Shown: in pieces, positions 35,801-49,300 of the stretch | How the letters are laid out: each line of letters opens with the position of its first letter | Position numbering within the stretch: position 1 is the stretch's first letter | NCBI GenBank assembly: GCA_030323885.1 | Contig: CM059193.1 | Span: forward strand, 51,488,749 to 51,552,748 | Reading direction: 5' to 3' | DNA from: Branchipolynoe longqiensis | Lineage: Eukaryota; Annelida; Polychaeta; Phyllodocida; Polynoidae | DNA: 64,000 nucleotides | Translations under genes and position numbers: made by a program | The notes under the pieces: model-generated | Databases searched by the model: none | What the model saw: the letters and a program-made list of their open reading frames with translations, nothing else | Told to the model about the DNA's origin: nothing

Positions 35801-38800
35801 TTAACCTCGTTAAATCCTAAATTAGTCTGATATGCCATTTGGTTTGGGTCTCGAGAAAATATTCGAGAAAGATTCCCTAGCCACATGCTGCACTGGCTCT
35901 ATGATGCCTTTTACACAAAATTTCAAAACTTAATCATTTAAAGTGTGAAGCTCAGAAGCATCAAATCGATAAGGAAAGGGTATGTATGCTATTCTGAATT
36001 GGCTCCTCAAGGCTAAGGATTGTTAGATTTTCCATAATGTTACTCCATTCCGGTAAGCAATTAACTAAGTTACCCATGGTAAAGTCGCTTACTGGAGTTT
36101 GCGTAGCAACTTCTACTTGTTGCCTGGGTGGGGGAACGGTTTCTGTGAAGAGAACTCCCTCTTGAAGGGTCTGTTCCCACTGTTCCAGCCGAATGTATGC
36201 CTCTGGCCCCTTCCCCCTGGCCTGGTAGCCGTAGTTTGTCTGAACCGGCCTCCCCGTTGTCAGGTGCGACGACTGCGAAAATCCTGCCTCGTCTTCTTGA
36301 AGCGGGTAGGATTTCCGTCTGCAGCCTTCTTGTTGGCCTCCATGTGCTTGCCACACTTGCTGCCCATCTCCACTTGCTTGAACAATTGTTGCAACTGGCC
36401 CCCGAACATCTTGGTCTTATCAAGTCGCTTGCCCTTGATCGGCAAGGGTTGCGGTTGTTTTAAGTTGTAGTTATCTTAACTTCGAAAAATCGCAATGCCA
36501 CAGGCTTCAATCCTGGCAATCCAGAGTCCACAACACTGTACAATCACCTTTGTTGACACCAATGAACATTTTGTAAAATGAATATTAATATGGTTCAAAA
36601 TTCATGTTTGTGTGACCAATATTAAGAAAGTTATGACTTTTTTTTGTATATTAAATATGTGTATAAATTCAACACAAACCGTACGATTTGTGAAGAGATC
36701 AACCACAGAGCACAACACTGTAACATTTGCATAAACCGCAAGACACACTGCAGACCGCAGCACTGTATGGTGACCGCCGCATTTGTGACCAAGGCATAAG
36801 ATAACTCCGACTTTAAAAAAACCGCACGGTGTTCTGGCCGATGCGGCGAGTTACGGTCGCCGCAAGGGTTGTGGTTGTTTTAAGTTGTAGTTATCTTAAC
36901 TTCTAAAAATCGCAATGCTGCAATCCTGGCAATCCAGATTCGGGCTAGGGAGAAGGAAGCACATCCGGGTCCAGCAATCTTTACCTACTTATTCAGGATA
37001 AAAATGACATCAAAACAATGGATACTATGATGTTTTCGTTTTGGTACAAGAACGCAATAGACGTGGTAGGGTGTGGCGGGCGGGCCCTAGCCCACGTCTA
37101 TCCGAGGCTTATACCTCGGAAAAACAACAGTTATCCATTATCTATACCCAGGTAAGATTCGTATAACTATACTATTTTACCTTGGTAGTGAAGTGGACGA
37201 GACTACTCGCCTTGTGACATTTGCGAGCTTGGGCCGATTAACCCACATTTGGAAATGCGGGCTACATACCATGGCAGACTCGAAATTGCCAACATTTGCG
37301 AGGCCCCGGGTTTCCGGCCGTAAAGCGTTGCTAGAAGACGTCAATGGCGACTCTTCTGGCAGCGAGAGGAGGTCGGGCATTCGGACCCAGACCCATCGGA
37401 CGTGTTTATGCACGCTCTGATGTTTTAGCCGAGATTTAGGGTTTTATTGTCGAAATTCTAAACTTGTTTAAACTTAATCTTATGGGAAGGGAAGTAATAG
37501 TTCATATACAACATTCTTCCCCACCTATTCTGTTAATCGGTGAGCAAGCATGTGGCACGGCTGCTTGACTTTTCTAGTTGTTTGTTTTAATGTTTTACAA
37601 ACGACTACCAGTTGTCCAGCCTGCATCTGCAAGGATTCTCTTGATGGAGATTCCTAGCAGTCGTGCTTTGGAGACCATGGCTCCTCTAGTTGAATGGGAA
37701 GCGTAGCATCCCGTATCCACCCCTGCTACTTTTAGGACTCTAGTGGTCCATCTTGCAAGAAGGTCTCTTGAAATGGGTTTGTGTGGCTTGATAAAGCTCA
37801 CGAAAAGCTGTCTGGAATTCCTAATATGTTTAGTCTTGGAAATATAAGCCCGAATGGCTGAACTACACACAATTTCCTGTCGTTCGGGAAATAATCAACA
37901 TGGACCGTGGATAACGTGTCCCCATAGCGGTTTGACTTCAACAATTAATTGTGTTAAGTCGAACGTTGCCTGCTTTTTTTTTTTTTTTATCAATCTCAAG
38001 TCCCTCCAGTGACAATGCTATCATAGTTTGTCCTTTATGTCCTGTTACTAATAGTAATAGTACTGCCAACTTAAATCCTAGCTGTTTAACTGCCAAATGA
38101 GCATTGTTAGGCCAAGCCTTAAACAACTGAAACACTACTGAAACATCCCAAACCCGACTAAATTCGGGCTTCGGGGGATTCCTTTCATAAACGGACCGTA
38201 ACAACCAGTGTATAATCCGGTGTTTACCAATTGTCTGTCAGTCCACTCGTGGTAGGATCAGTGAAAATGCCCATCTTGGCACATTAATGGCTCCAACCCC
38301 TACTCGTTCATCTTCTAAGATTCTTAGAAAACTTACTCCTTAAGCTATAGTCGGATTTTTATAGTAGGGTTTTTAAAGGTTTAACCTTTTTTTAAACCAA
38401 GCAATGCACACCCCATTTCTTTAAATAGCTGGCATACATTTTCACCATTCCTTTCCTCCAAGCATGGGACATCAGTCTCTATTTTCTTCCAAATGTTTAT
38501 TCAGAAAAGGAATGCTAGGAGTGTTGTCGACATGTCCCCGTGAACGTTCAGAGGACCTTGGTGGAACAGTTTCCCACGTTTTCTTGGGAATCGTAGGCAG
38601 TCCCTTCCTTGCAAAGTCACCACTGCTAACCAAAGCTGTGCGTCCACTTGGGCACGATCCGAATTGTGTGTGTCCGATCCCTTCTGATCTTCCTGGCCAC
38701 TCGTCTGATAATGCCGAATGGTGGGAAAAAATAAAAATAATTATTTTTCCCAAAATCAAATGACAAAGCATCCCCTCGCCAAGCATCAGCTGTGGATGCG

Positions 38801-41800
38801 AAGAAAAATATCTCACTAACTTACAGTTATCTCTTGACGCAAATAAGTCTACCTATGGTCGACCCCATTTGTGACCAATCTTGTCAAAAATGTTTTTACT
38901 CAATGATCCCTGTAAATGGTCATGGAAAGCCCTACTTTTGCTATCTGGCAAAGTATTCTGGCTACATGGGATATATGCTATCGGTAGCCAAACATCCTGG
39001 TCTTGCGCCCAATTCAAATGAATTTGGCTATTTTATTACATGGTTTACTTTGTCTGTCCCATGTTACGAACCTACGCCATTGCCGTAGAACCGCTCTCAA
39101 CTCTTAAGACATTAAAAATGATCAGACATTTTGTCATCTAACCATCTGCCTCATGTAGCTACATCGTCACGATGGGCACCCCAACCTTCTACCAACGCAT
39201 CTGTGGTGACTATCGCGTTGGGTTCACCCATCCGTATCGGATTTGGAGCAGTGTTTATATGTTTAAACCACCACTCAAAAACCTGTAAACCGTATGCCGA
39301 AAATTTTAGTTGTTCAAAAACGCCTTTAGTACGCGCTAACGTTAGGGATTTAACGTGCACTTTCCCATACAGAATAGCAGGGGCATAGGCAATCATAATT
39401 CTGATAAGGACTGCAAATTACTGTATCTTCGGCCGCTTTAGATTAACCAAATCGGTCGCCGTATCTAAAACCTTGTCTAGTTTCTGTTCTGTCGAAGACA
39501 GATTCCTATGTTTAGTGTCCAGAAGGAAACCATAAACATTTCAGTACTTTAGTTGGTTAACAAACCGACTTTTCCTTATGGATATACAATCCAAGTTTAG
39601 TAAATGTTTCACACAGGTCGTGAACTGCATTTGTGCAGTCCAGACTTGATTGGGCCATGATGTGTCATCAAAATATGGAAACATAACATGCCCTTTTCTC
39701 GCCATAAGCGAAAAAATTAGTTTTTAGTAGTTTGGTAACCAAACGACGAGCACAAGCCTAACCATTAGGCAGGCATACAGGTGAACTCAAACAATTGTTC
39801 CTCCCAAAGAATCTTAGGTATTTCCGGTCACGTTAGCAAATCGGAATCGTGTAGTATGAATCTCATAGATCCAGGGGGGGAAATATAAGAAATAAATTCC
39901 CCTTTTTTCAATAATTCCTTTGTCACAAAATTATGCCCCCTGGTTAGCCAGTGCCTCTCATTCGGTGAGATCGAATCGATAAGGGAAAGGAGTAGACTCC
40001 TTTACTGGTATGTGCACAAATGGAATACGCACACCTTCAACCATATGTAAGGTCATTTGTGTAAGCCATTTGCTTCAAAATTCTTACAGGTGTTTGCGTT
40101 GCTTGCAAAACCACAGGTGGTAGCGTAACTTTCGGGTTTTGCTTAGCGAAATCTACTTGTTCCCTGTCCTGGGGAAGGTTTTATTGGGAGGGTACCCCTG
40201 CTTAAACAGGTGGTACCCGTCCCCTGGTCTGCAGCCCGTAGGTTGGACCGGACCATCCACTCTTGACGGCCCGACGGTTTGAAAAATCCACTCTGGATTT
40301 TTTTTAAAGGGACGCTTGCATTGACATGCTCCCACTCTTGGTGGCGGTCTCCACCTCTTAAAAAGAGGTATTGCCACTGTCCACCAACATTTTTGTTTTG
40401 TCAAATGGCTTTCCTTTGATTTTCCTCGGTGGAAGGAAAAGAGTATACGCTTTGCCATCCTTGTCAACCACCTTCTGTGACCTGTCAATTCTTTGCCCGC
40501 ATCAGTACAGACACCAGGATTACTTTCCAACTGGAATCTATCCAGAAACCGAGGAAAAACCCAAACGTGATGTGGCTTCAGCCAACATCGGTCTTCGCTC
40601 GGCCACGGGCGGGTTAAACGTGATGTGGCTTCAGCCCACATCGCTCTTTCATCCAACGTCGCACTCCGCTCGGCCACGGGCTGGCTAAACGTGATGTGGC
40701 TTCAGCCAACATCGCTCTCCGTTTGTCAACGAGCAGTCTAAATGTGACGTGGCTTCAGCCAACTTCGCTCTCCATTTGGCAACGGACAGCTTAACCATGA
40801 TGTGGCTTCAGCCAACATCGCTCTCCGTTCAGGAACGGGTGACAAATGTGATGCGGCTCGAGCCATCATCTCTCTCCACTCGGTCACCGGCGGGTTAACG
40901 TGATGAGGCTTCAGGCAACATCGCTCTCCGTTAAGCAACAGGCGGCATAAGCGCAATGTGGCTTCAGCCAACCTCGCTCTCCGTTCGGGAACGGGCGACA
41001 CAACGGGATGTGGCTACAGCCATCATCTCTCACCGCTCGGCCACAGGCGGGTTAAACGTGATGAGGCATCCGTCAACATCGCTCTCCGTTAGCCAACGGG
41101 CGGCATAACCGTGATGTGGCTCCAGCCATAATCGCTCTCCGTTGGGCAATGGGTGGCTTAAACGTGATGTGGCTTCAGCCAACAACGCTCTCCGTTCGGC
41201 CACGGGCGGCTATACTGGTGTTCGAGAACGTATTTACACCGTTCCAACACAGGCGTGTAAGCTAACGTGTCATGTCGTAGGATAACGGTATCGAAACCAA
41301 AACCAAACGAGGGGTAGGGACCAGTATATCGGTACCCTCCCACACTCTCTGTTCCGTACACTTCTTCCTCCTGCGGCTACTGCGCCAGCAAGTTGGAGAA
41401 AATGTTACGAAACTCGGAGGTACGCCCAAAAAATGTGGGGAATCCATAAAAGAAACCCAGGATTAATTTCCACCATGAATCCATAAAAGAAACTGCGGAA
41501 AAATCCAAACGTGATGAGGCTCCAGCCAACATCGCTCCGTTTGGCAATGGGCGGCTTGTTGAAAAAATCTTACCTGTGATGTGGCAATCACCAACATCTA
41601 CATAAACAACAGAGATGCAAACTACTTCTCTTTATAGGCAATTAAAGTCCTTGGTTTGACTGAACTGGGATTTGAACTCCTAACATTCGGCATTGGAAGC
41701 TTACGCTCTACCGATTCGGCCACTACGTCCCTTCAAGTAAATATTAGGCTGGCAGGAACAGAACCGAAAATCCGGTTCCATACACCCTTTACGGGCCCTG

Positions 41801-44800
41801 CTCCAAAGCCCCCGTCTACTACGCAGTAAAGAAACATGCATGTTTATTTATCAAATAATTCCATAAATTCGAAAAAACACCACTAGATGCACCATTAATT
41901 CGATTTATTAACATATAATAAGCATATGTACACAAGAAATATGCATCCTCCTGTATTCTTGGGTTTAAACTCATAAAACTGCTAAAACAATAGTGATAAT
42001 AGAGTCGGCACGAAATAAACAAACTGGCGATGTCCAGTTTAGCGTACCGGATAACGAATCGGTTTAACGGCAATAATTCCGTAAATATATTCGCCATCGT
42101 AATAACATTCGCACAAAAGATCCTAAAGGTGTTCATAAAGCAACCTGTGAAGTATTTCCATAAACTTACTGCGAGTTTTGGAGTTATTTGTAGAAAAAGA
42201 ACACTGCACAACTCGCGAACGTCCATCGCTCGCGAGTAATTTATGCTAATTGCTGGACCCGGATGTGCTTCCTTCTCCCTAGCCTGAGGCTTAGTACCGA
42301 GGTAAAATATATATATATAGCAGTATGTATCCCAACGGCTGCACCGATCCCACTGGAATCTACACGTACAGCCCTAAAATGCATCACTTTAAATCTGTTG
42401 GTGTTCTCTAAGTTGTTCATCAATTCAAATAAAAAATAAATCAAAATAAAGTTTGTTCTCTCAAATAGTAGAACACATATTTGCTAACTGATAGAAAACT
42501 AACACTTTGTCAACCCTATTATTGCCGAAAATCAACTTTTGCTTAAACTACATTAGCAGAGGGAACTGAAATGTGATAGTGTCCTTGTTTATAATCGCGG
42601 AGATATTTCTTCCCTGGACATAAAACAAGGATGAGAACAGGTTAGAAATTCCATGTATAGGACTAAAAATTGCTGATTGGCTGGAAATTCGCTCATCCAC
42701 GCTAAAAGTAAAACCAGAGGTTGAACACTAGGTTGGTTACTGGAGTTTTACGTCCTGGCAAAATCTAAGGTCATATCAGGACGGGGGTTCAAGCACTATC
42801 TAAACAAGTGTTGTGAAGAGCATCGGCTATCACTTTGTATCAGCCATTTTTAAACCTCCGGAATGGGTTTCGTGCGAATAAGGTTCACAGATGCTGGGTG
42901 GTGGGAACCTACCTGCCGAAGCGGAGTGTGCCCGAGACATAAGTCTGCCAGTGTGCAGTATAGAAAAGGAACATGGCCGACACACACTCAAACATCATCC
43001 AGCCGGGCATCGTGCCCAGCTGCATCGATATGCACACCCCGATCACGACGAACGCTGCAAAGAAAAGGTTTGGTTTAGCGGGAGGGGTTTTACGTCCTCA
43101 CAACATCTAAGGCAACAACATGATGACCGTAGAAAAACACGTTAGCATAAGCTTCTACAGGTGTATGTGGCAGACGACATCACCCTGCAGGATTCGAACC
43201 CACGAGGTTAGATCAGTGATAGTTGTTCGTTAGTTGGTGCTATACGTTCTATCAACATCTAAGGTCACATCAGGACAGGCACCGATTCTTGACAGTGCAC
43301 ACTCATGGTTGCTTTATAGTGTTGCCCCACTACCAGACACATGCAAGCACCATGTCCAGATATCTCACTCAGTCACATCACGTTCACATTCTCTTGATAC
43401 TGAGCAAAGCAATCCTTGCCATATCCTATTAACGCCGAACGTTAAGCTATAAATTTCGAACCAATAATGGAATACAGAAACAGGGACTGCTTTCCAAGTG
43501 GCAGTTTATGGGCTGTATCCAAAGTGGAGACGACATAAAGAATTAAAAATAATTATCATTATCTCGCTGGACACTCGAACATATTGATGAGTGATTGAGT
43601 GGGATATCAGGTCATGGTGCACTATAAAGCTTCGATGAGTGCGCACACCAGTAAAAATCTATCCCCATCCTGCAATAACATCAGATGTTGCTCAGGTGTA
43701 AAACCAAAATCATGCAAGTTGAAGCAACATTGTCACATTGCCCTTCTCTCCTGCCAAGACCCCCCCCCACCCCCCCCCCTGTCCGCCCCAAGCCCACACA
43801 CAATTCCTAACCACACTCAGGCGCATGCAACTGTCCCTTGCCAACCTACCACCTCAAACTAAATACATGTACCTACAAATTCACTACCAAACTGATAATT
43901 AGATCTCCACATATACCTGCATGCCAGAAAACTAGGATCTAACTATAACGATGCTAATCGCCATGGTGTACTTACAGTAGCCAACCCAATCCGGGTCGAG
44001 TCAGACCAATGACATACACAACTTATACTTGTCGCTACCTAGCCTGGCACATTTCAAGAACAGGGCAAGGACTGGTTAGCTCAATATCAGTATAATGTGA
44101 CTTGAGTGCTGCCCAACTGGGATATTGTGTCATCGGCACCTTGATCATACTGTCGCACACAGCCACGCTATCCTAATACTGACCGCCAGGCAAGGTAGCG
44201 ACAAGTGCAAACTTTGCAAGTCTGTGGTTTGACTCGGCCGATTGACCCAGGACCTCTCCCCACACACAGGAAGCGAGCTCTCAACTCATTCAGCTATCCT
44301 GTTTGTTTAGTGAGAAGCACCAGTGTGAGAATACTTTCACATACTGCCGGAACCAGCACTGAGCTAATGTTGCTGATGCTTGAACCCTCCCTGCACTGAC
44401 CTAGTTACGCATGACCTATTCCAGCCATCGACAACCTCCTGATGCAGCGCTTAGAGCAGCAGTCTGGTGAAAGCACCAAATCTGCAAAACCAAAACTCAC
44501 CTAGATTTTATCCTGCATATCCAACTTAGATACTGGGGGACATATTAAAGCCGCATAGTCCGTTGAAAACATCAAATTTCCAAAAACCAAGACAACTATC
44601 TAGATTTTATTGTACATACCTAACTTAGATACTGGTGCACTTATTAAACATTTGTCGCCAGATAGAAGGGAATAAGGAGGCAATTTAACATAACCTGACA
44701 TGGCAGAAGCCTATGGTGTCAGAGTTTTGGTGTGCTTGCCAAAATTAATTGTGCATGCTTGCACTTCAAATATCTCAAAAGGTAGCCATTCAAAATAAAA

Positions 44801-46261
44801 GTTATTCCAAAGTAAAGTAAGGTAGATTATAACAATAAACCTAATATATTTACCTCAGAAAATGACAGAAACTCAAGACCATCGGCAATGTAACTTTAAG
44901 CACTTATTTCTGCACAGAAGAACTACTAAGTCAATTTAATAGAACAGACTACTGCAAAACTCCATGATGTCAAACATTTCCATGTGCACACCAACATTTA
45001 TTCATCATATTTTGACTTTAAATATTTGCAAAGTTAATGCCTAAAAAATAAAGGTACTTAAAGTAAAGTAGACTATAATGATGAGCCTAATAAACCGATC
45101 TAAAATAAACATGGCAGAAACTCAAAACCATCTGACTATACAACTCTAACCATCACGTAAACTGGAGTCTTCATCCCAATACGTCACACTAGTGTGTGAC
45201 CCCTCTCGAGTGACCTACTGTCGATGTCTGGCATCAATTCCACCCCACCACCCCTTGGGGTTGTTGTTGTTGTTGTAAATATGTTTATTCTGCTGAATAT
45301 TTTCTTTTGTCAGCATCGAGTCACTGACGTTCCTGTAATGTTTACATACAAAACCCAGAAAATCACCAACTTACTACATGTTTATTTGTTGGGATTTTAT
45401 ATTCTAGCAATATTTATTGTCATATCAGTATGGGTACCGACTTGTGAAACTGCACACTCATGGCGATTTTATAGTACTACCCCACTGGTAAATCATGCCA
45501 CTGGCACCATGACCTGATATCACACTCAGTTACATTATCCTAATACTGAACTAACCAGTCATGGCCCTATCCTAGTAATGCCAAGGGCCAGACTAGGTAG
45601 TAACAAGTATCAACTTTGTAAGTCATTGGTTTGACTCGGCCGGGACTCAAACTCCAGACCTTCCGGGAAGCCTACACTCTAATAATAATTGGGCCTCTGC
45701 GTCCAGCATACTTAATACATAGTTCATAATAAATAAATGCACAAGCCATTACACACGTTTATTTTATTACTATTATTGTTATTAATAATAATACACTGGG
45801 ATGGAGGTATAAATAATTCAACTCTGGGAGACATCTCAATTCCTCAACAACAAAATATCAGAATATTTTACAACACGTCATAGAGCGGCCAAACCGACCT
45901 TTTTCTCACCACTGTATGTCCTTACAGCGTCAACTGCTGACACAAAACACAGAGCAGCCACATCAAGTTCATATTTCCCAATAAGGCCCAAAAGAAAAAA
46001 TATTCATGTTTCCGGTTGCAGGGGAAATTTGTTTTGGGTCAGTAGGGAGTTTTTTTTCCTGTCCTTAATTGTTTGTAAAACCACACACTGCAAAAACTAC
46101 ACTTCTAGTTCTCAAAACTGAAACTTACGCTGGGATCACCCTAATATAGTACTTCGCAAGCTCTGCGTAGATGAGCAGTATATAAACCATTCATACAAGA
46201 CCTGCTGGTGCAATTTTGTTCCTTCTCCTTTTGCTTTAGACCAATATCATTTTAACTGTGT

Positions 46262-46330
<69 letters not shown>

Positions 46331-49300
46331 TGTGTGTGTGTGTATGTTTTTAGCAAGGTCGGTCGGCAACCGGAAACCTCAATATTTGTGTAATGCCCAA
46401 TTGTTTAACGATGGCCCAATCGCCCACCTGTCTGTCTGTTTACGGTAGCTGCGCGCGCATCCATCCAATGATAACCTGTGAAATGTGTACTCTGAGATAA
46501 GGAGTCGCCAGTCGCCCATTGTTTCATATTTCGGCTATTTTTCTTTCTTGTCTAAAACTAACACACTCTATCTCAGACTGAGTGATTGAAGGACTTGTTC
46601 AGGGCCATACATTATCCAACCTCTGAATTAAAGACACCTGTTCGGTGGCACACAACAACCAATAGGATTTCACGATAACTATCATCTCGGGTAATTGTGT
46701 CCTTACCATGTTGGAAAAGCATTAGAACTGAAATTTCATTTCACATAAGCTTTTGGTTCCCATCACCTGTTTCACAGTTGGTTGGCTGGCTGGTTGGTGG
46801 GAGTTTTACGTCCTGGCAACATATAAGGTCATATCAGGATGGGTACCGACTTGTGAGTGCATACTCATGGCGACTTTATAGTGCTGCCCCATTGGGAAAT
46901 CAGGCCACCAGCAGGGATGAAAGTGGTCTCCGGGGAAAAAAGCGGAAATGCTGATATTCTCCCATAGGCTTAGCATTGTCAGGGAATCCCTGAAAATTCC
47001 CGGAAGTCAGGTTTCATAAATATTGGTATACGCTGATAGTGCTGCGCAGTTTGAAGCATGTATTGGTAGTATACGCTGCTAGTGCTGCGGCGTTTCCACC
47101 ACATATCGGTATACGCTGATAGTGCTGCGGCGATAGAAGCATATAGTGTGGTGCTGCCACCTGGTGTTGACTGTGAGAACCAATATAGGTTGACTAGTAT
47201 ACGCTGCTAGTGCTGCGGCGTTTGCACCACATATTAGTAAAATAACGTATTGGTAGGTTGGGTGTTGGAGTTTTACATCCTGGCAACATCTAAGGTCATA
47301 TCAGGACAGGCACAATGTATTAGTATACACTCAAAGCTACAGGAAAAATCCCGGAAATCCGCGAAATCGCGGAGATCTTTCATCCCTGCACCAGCACCAT
47401 AACCCAATATCCCACTCAGTCACATTATCCTGACACTGAGTAACCAGTCCTTGACCTATCCTATTAATGCCGAGTGTCAGGTCAGGAAGCGACAAGTATC
47501 AATTTGATAAGTCATTGGTTTGACTCCACTGGTAACCAAACTTCGGACCTTCCGCACGCGAGGCCCGTGCTCTACCGATTCGGCCACCACGCCGGGTCGC
47601 CTGTTTCGCAGAATCAATAAATTGTCCCCAAAAGGTTCCCATGAGCTCCGGGCACGGACCTCAAAATGTGTTTCACATAAAATCCGAAATCATTTCAGTT
47701 ACACAATCTGTGACTCTGGTAATTAAAAAAAAACATGCTTGGTGGCACACACTTTCTGACCGCAGCATTTAAGTAACCTACATGTTCAGTGCTACGTAAT
47801 CTCCAACCTCAGAATTAAAGCACAAGACCAGTGCTACACAATCTCTGGCCTTGTGATTGAAGGGCATGTTCAGTGGCACACATTCTGTGATTAGGCTTGA
47901 AAGACATGTTCGGTGCTACACAATCTGTATTAAATTTTTTTTCTTCACATAATGAATGGGTATATGTACTTACATGAATATTCGATATATCTTAAGGAAA
48001 GATTACACTTAGAATGGCCTACTCGAACTAAAACCCAGTAGGTTGTGATTGTTATGTCCAACACCATTAGCATTACACTTTAAATAACGCGCAGCTATTA
48101 TTATTAGTTCATAGTGTTTGCACTACTTTCCAAGTTTGTAAGATGGCCTAAACTATGTAAGTGAGGGCAGTGATGACTAACCCTAATTTTTTTCTTGATG
48201 ATTTATACTGCCTATCATGGATAAGTCTGAATAGACTTGTTTTCACCATTAGATTTTGTCGATAGAAAGCCAGAGCCTACAATTTTACCGACCCAAAGGA
48301 TTTTTAACCTCCCACACCACAGACATGGCATGAGAGCAACTGGCCTTTGATGACGCTGTAAGTTTTACACAGCAGCGGAAATCCAAATTGGCAGAGGTGG
48401 GGGCACGGGGAATCGAACCACCAACATTCAGATTAGGATTCCGACCTATAAAAAAGTCAAGACACTCTAACCACTCCACCACAGAGAACACCACAATAGC
48501 CATGTCTTGACCACAGAAATCCTCATGACATGGTTGCGATATACATAACTCCAGGTTGTTTCAAGCTCTGCAAATTACAGGAATGAAAGATCTTCGTGAT
48601 TTTTGATAATCCCCCTTTAACTATCCCGAAAGGATGAATGTGACATCAATTGGTCAGTCCGAATCCGCTTTGATATACCATCGATGTTACTATGATATAA
48701 ACCCCCAAAACATAAAAGCAACATGTGATTGCAGAAAGAAAAGACTGCTCTCCAAGGATAGTCTGTACTGACTGATCAATGGAATATGGACCTGGGATAA
48801 TGCTTGAAAAGTAGTGCAATGAAACCCCATTTCCGGGAATTTTCTGCGAATCACCGACAGTCACAATAAGACAATAATCACTAGGATTAGGATAGAAACA
48901 CATTCAGTTTTCAGTAATCTCGGATTATTTACCGATAATCTCAACATAGATTTCCGCTTTTTTGCAGGAGACCGCTTTCATCCCTGAAAGTATGACTAGC
49001 CATATTTGATCATAATAGTATGTATGGATCATGCAATTAAAAATGACAAATAATGTTAAAATCAAAGTTACCTTAGATAAATGCGAGTGTGCATGTTGAC
49101 CCCTAAGACCCCTAAAGCTGAAATGTGACAGTGAACGTAACTGGAAAACCCTGTCCTTCCTCTTTATTCGACCGGACGCAGTGGCAGAATCAGTAAGAGC
49201 CCAGGCTCCCCGTTTGGAAGGTCGTGATTTTGAAACCACACCGAGTCAAACTAATGACTTACAAAATTGATGTTTGTCGCTACTTAGCCTGGAGCTCGGC

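Larger units (their letters stand above)
32899..36440 (-). mobile_element. DIRS-type retrotransposon C, 5' truncated
   Basis: Same family as A: 3' terminus and complementary region (32905-33285), recombinase, RNase H, RT and part of gag. It stops inside gag near 36440, where an unrelated repeated segment begins. The 5' terminus is missing. Confidence 0.88.
36946..42312 (-). mobile_element. DIRS-type retrotransposon D, heavily decayed
   Basis: Same family as A and C. The 3' side begins inside the terminal repeat (GGGCTAGGGAGAAGGAAGC), so the outer arm is lost. The complementary region is at 37075-37180. Recombinase, RNase H, RT and gag remnants follow to about 40560, then an expanded leader minisatellite. 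The 5' terminus is at 42241-42312. Confidence 0.86.

Noticed and set aside
46260..46448. [10 protein letters not shown] frame
   Set aside because: Translation of the (TG)n microsatellite.
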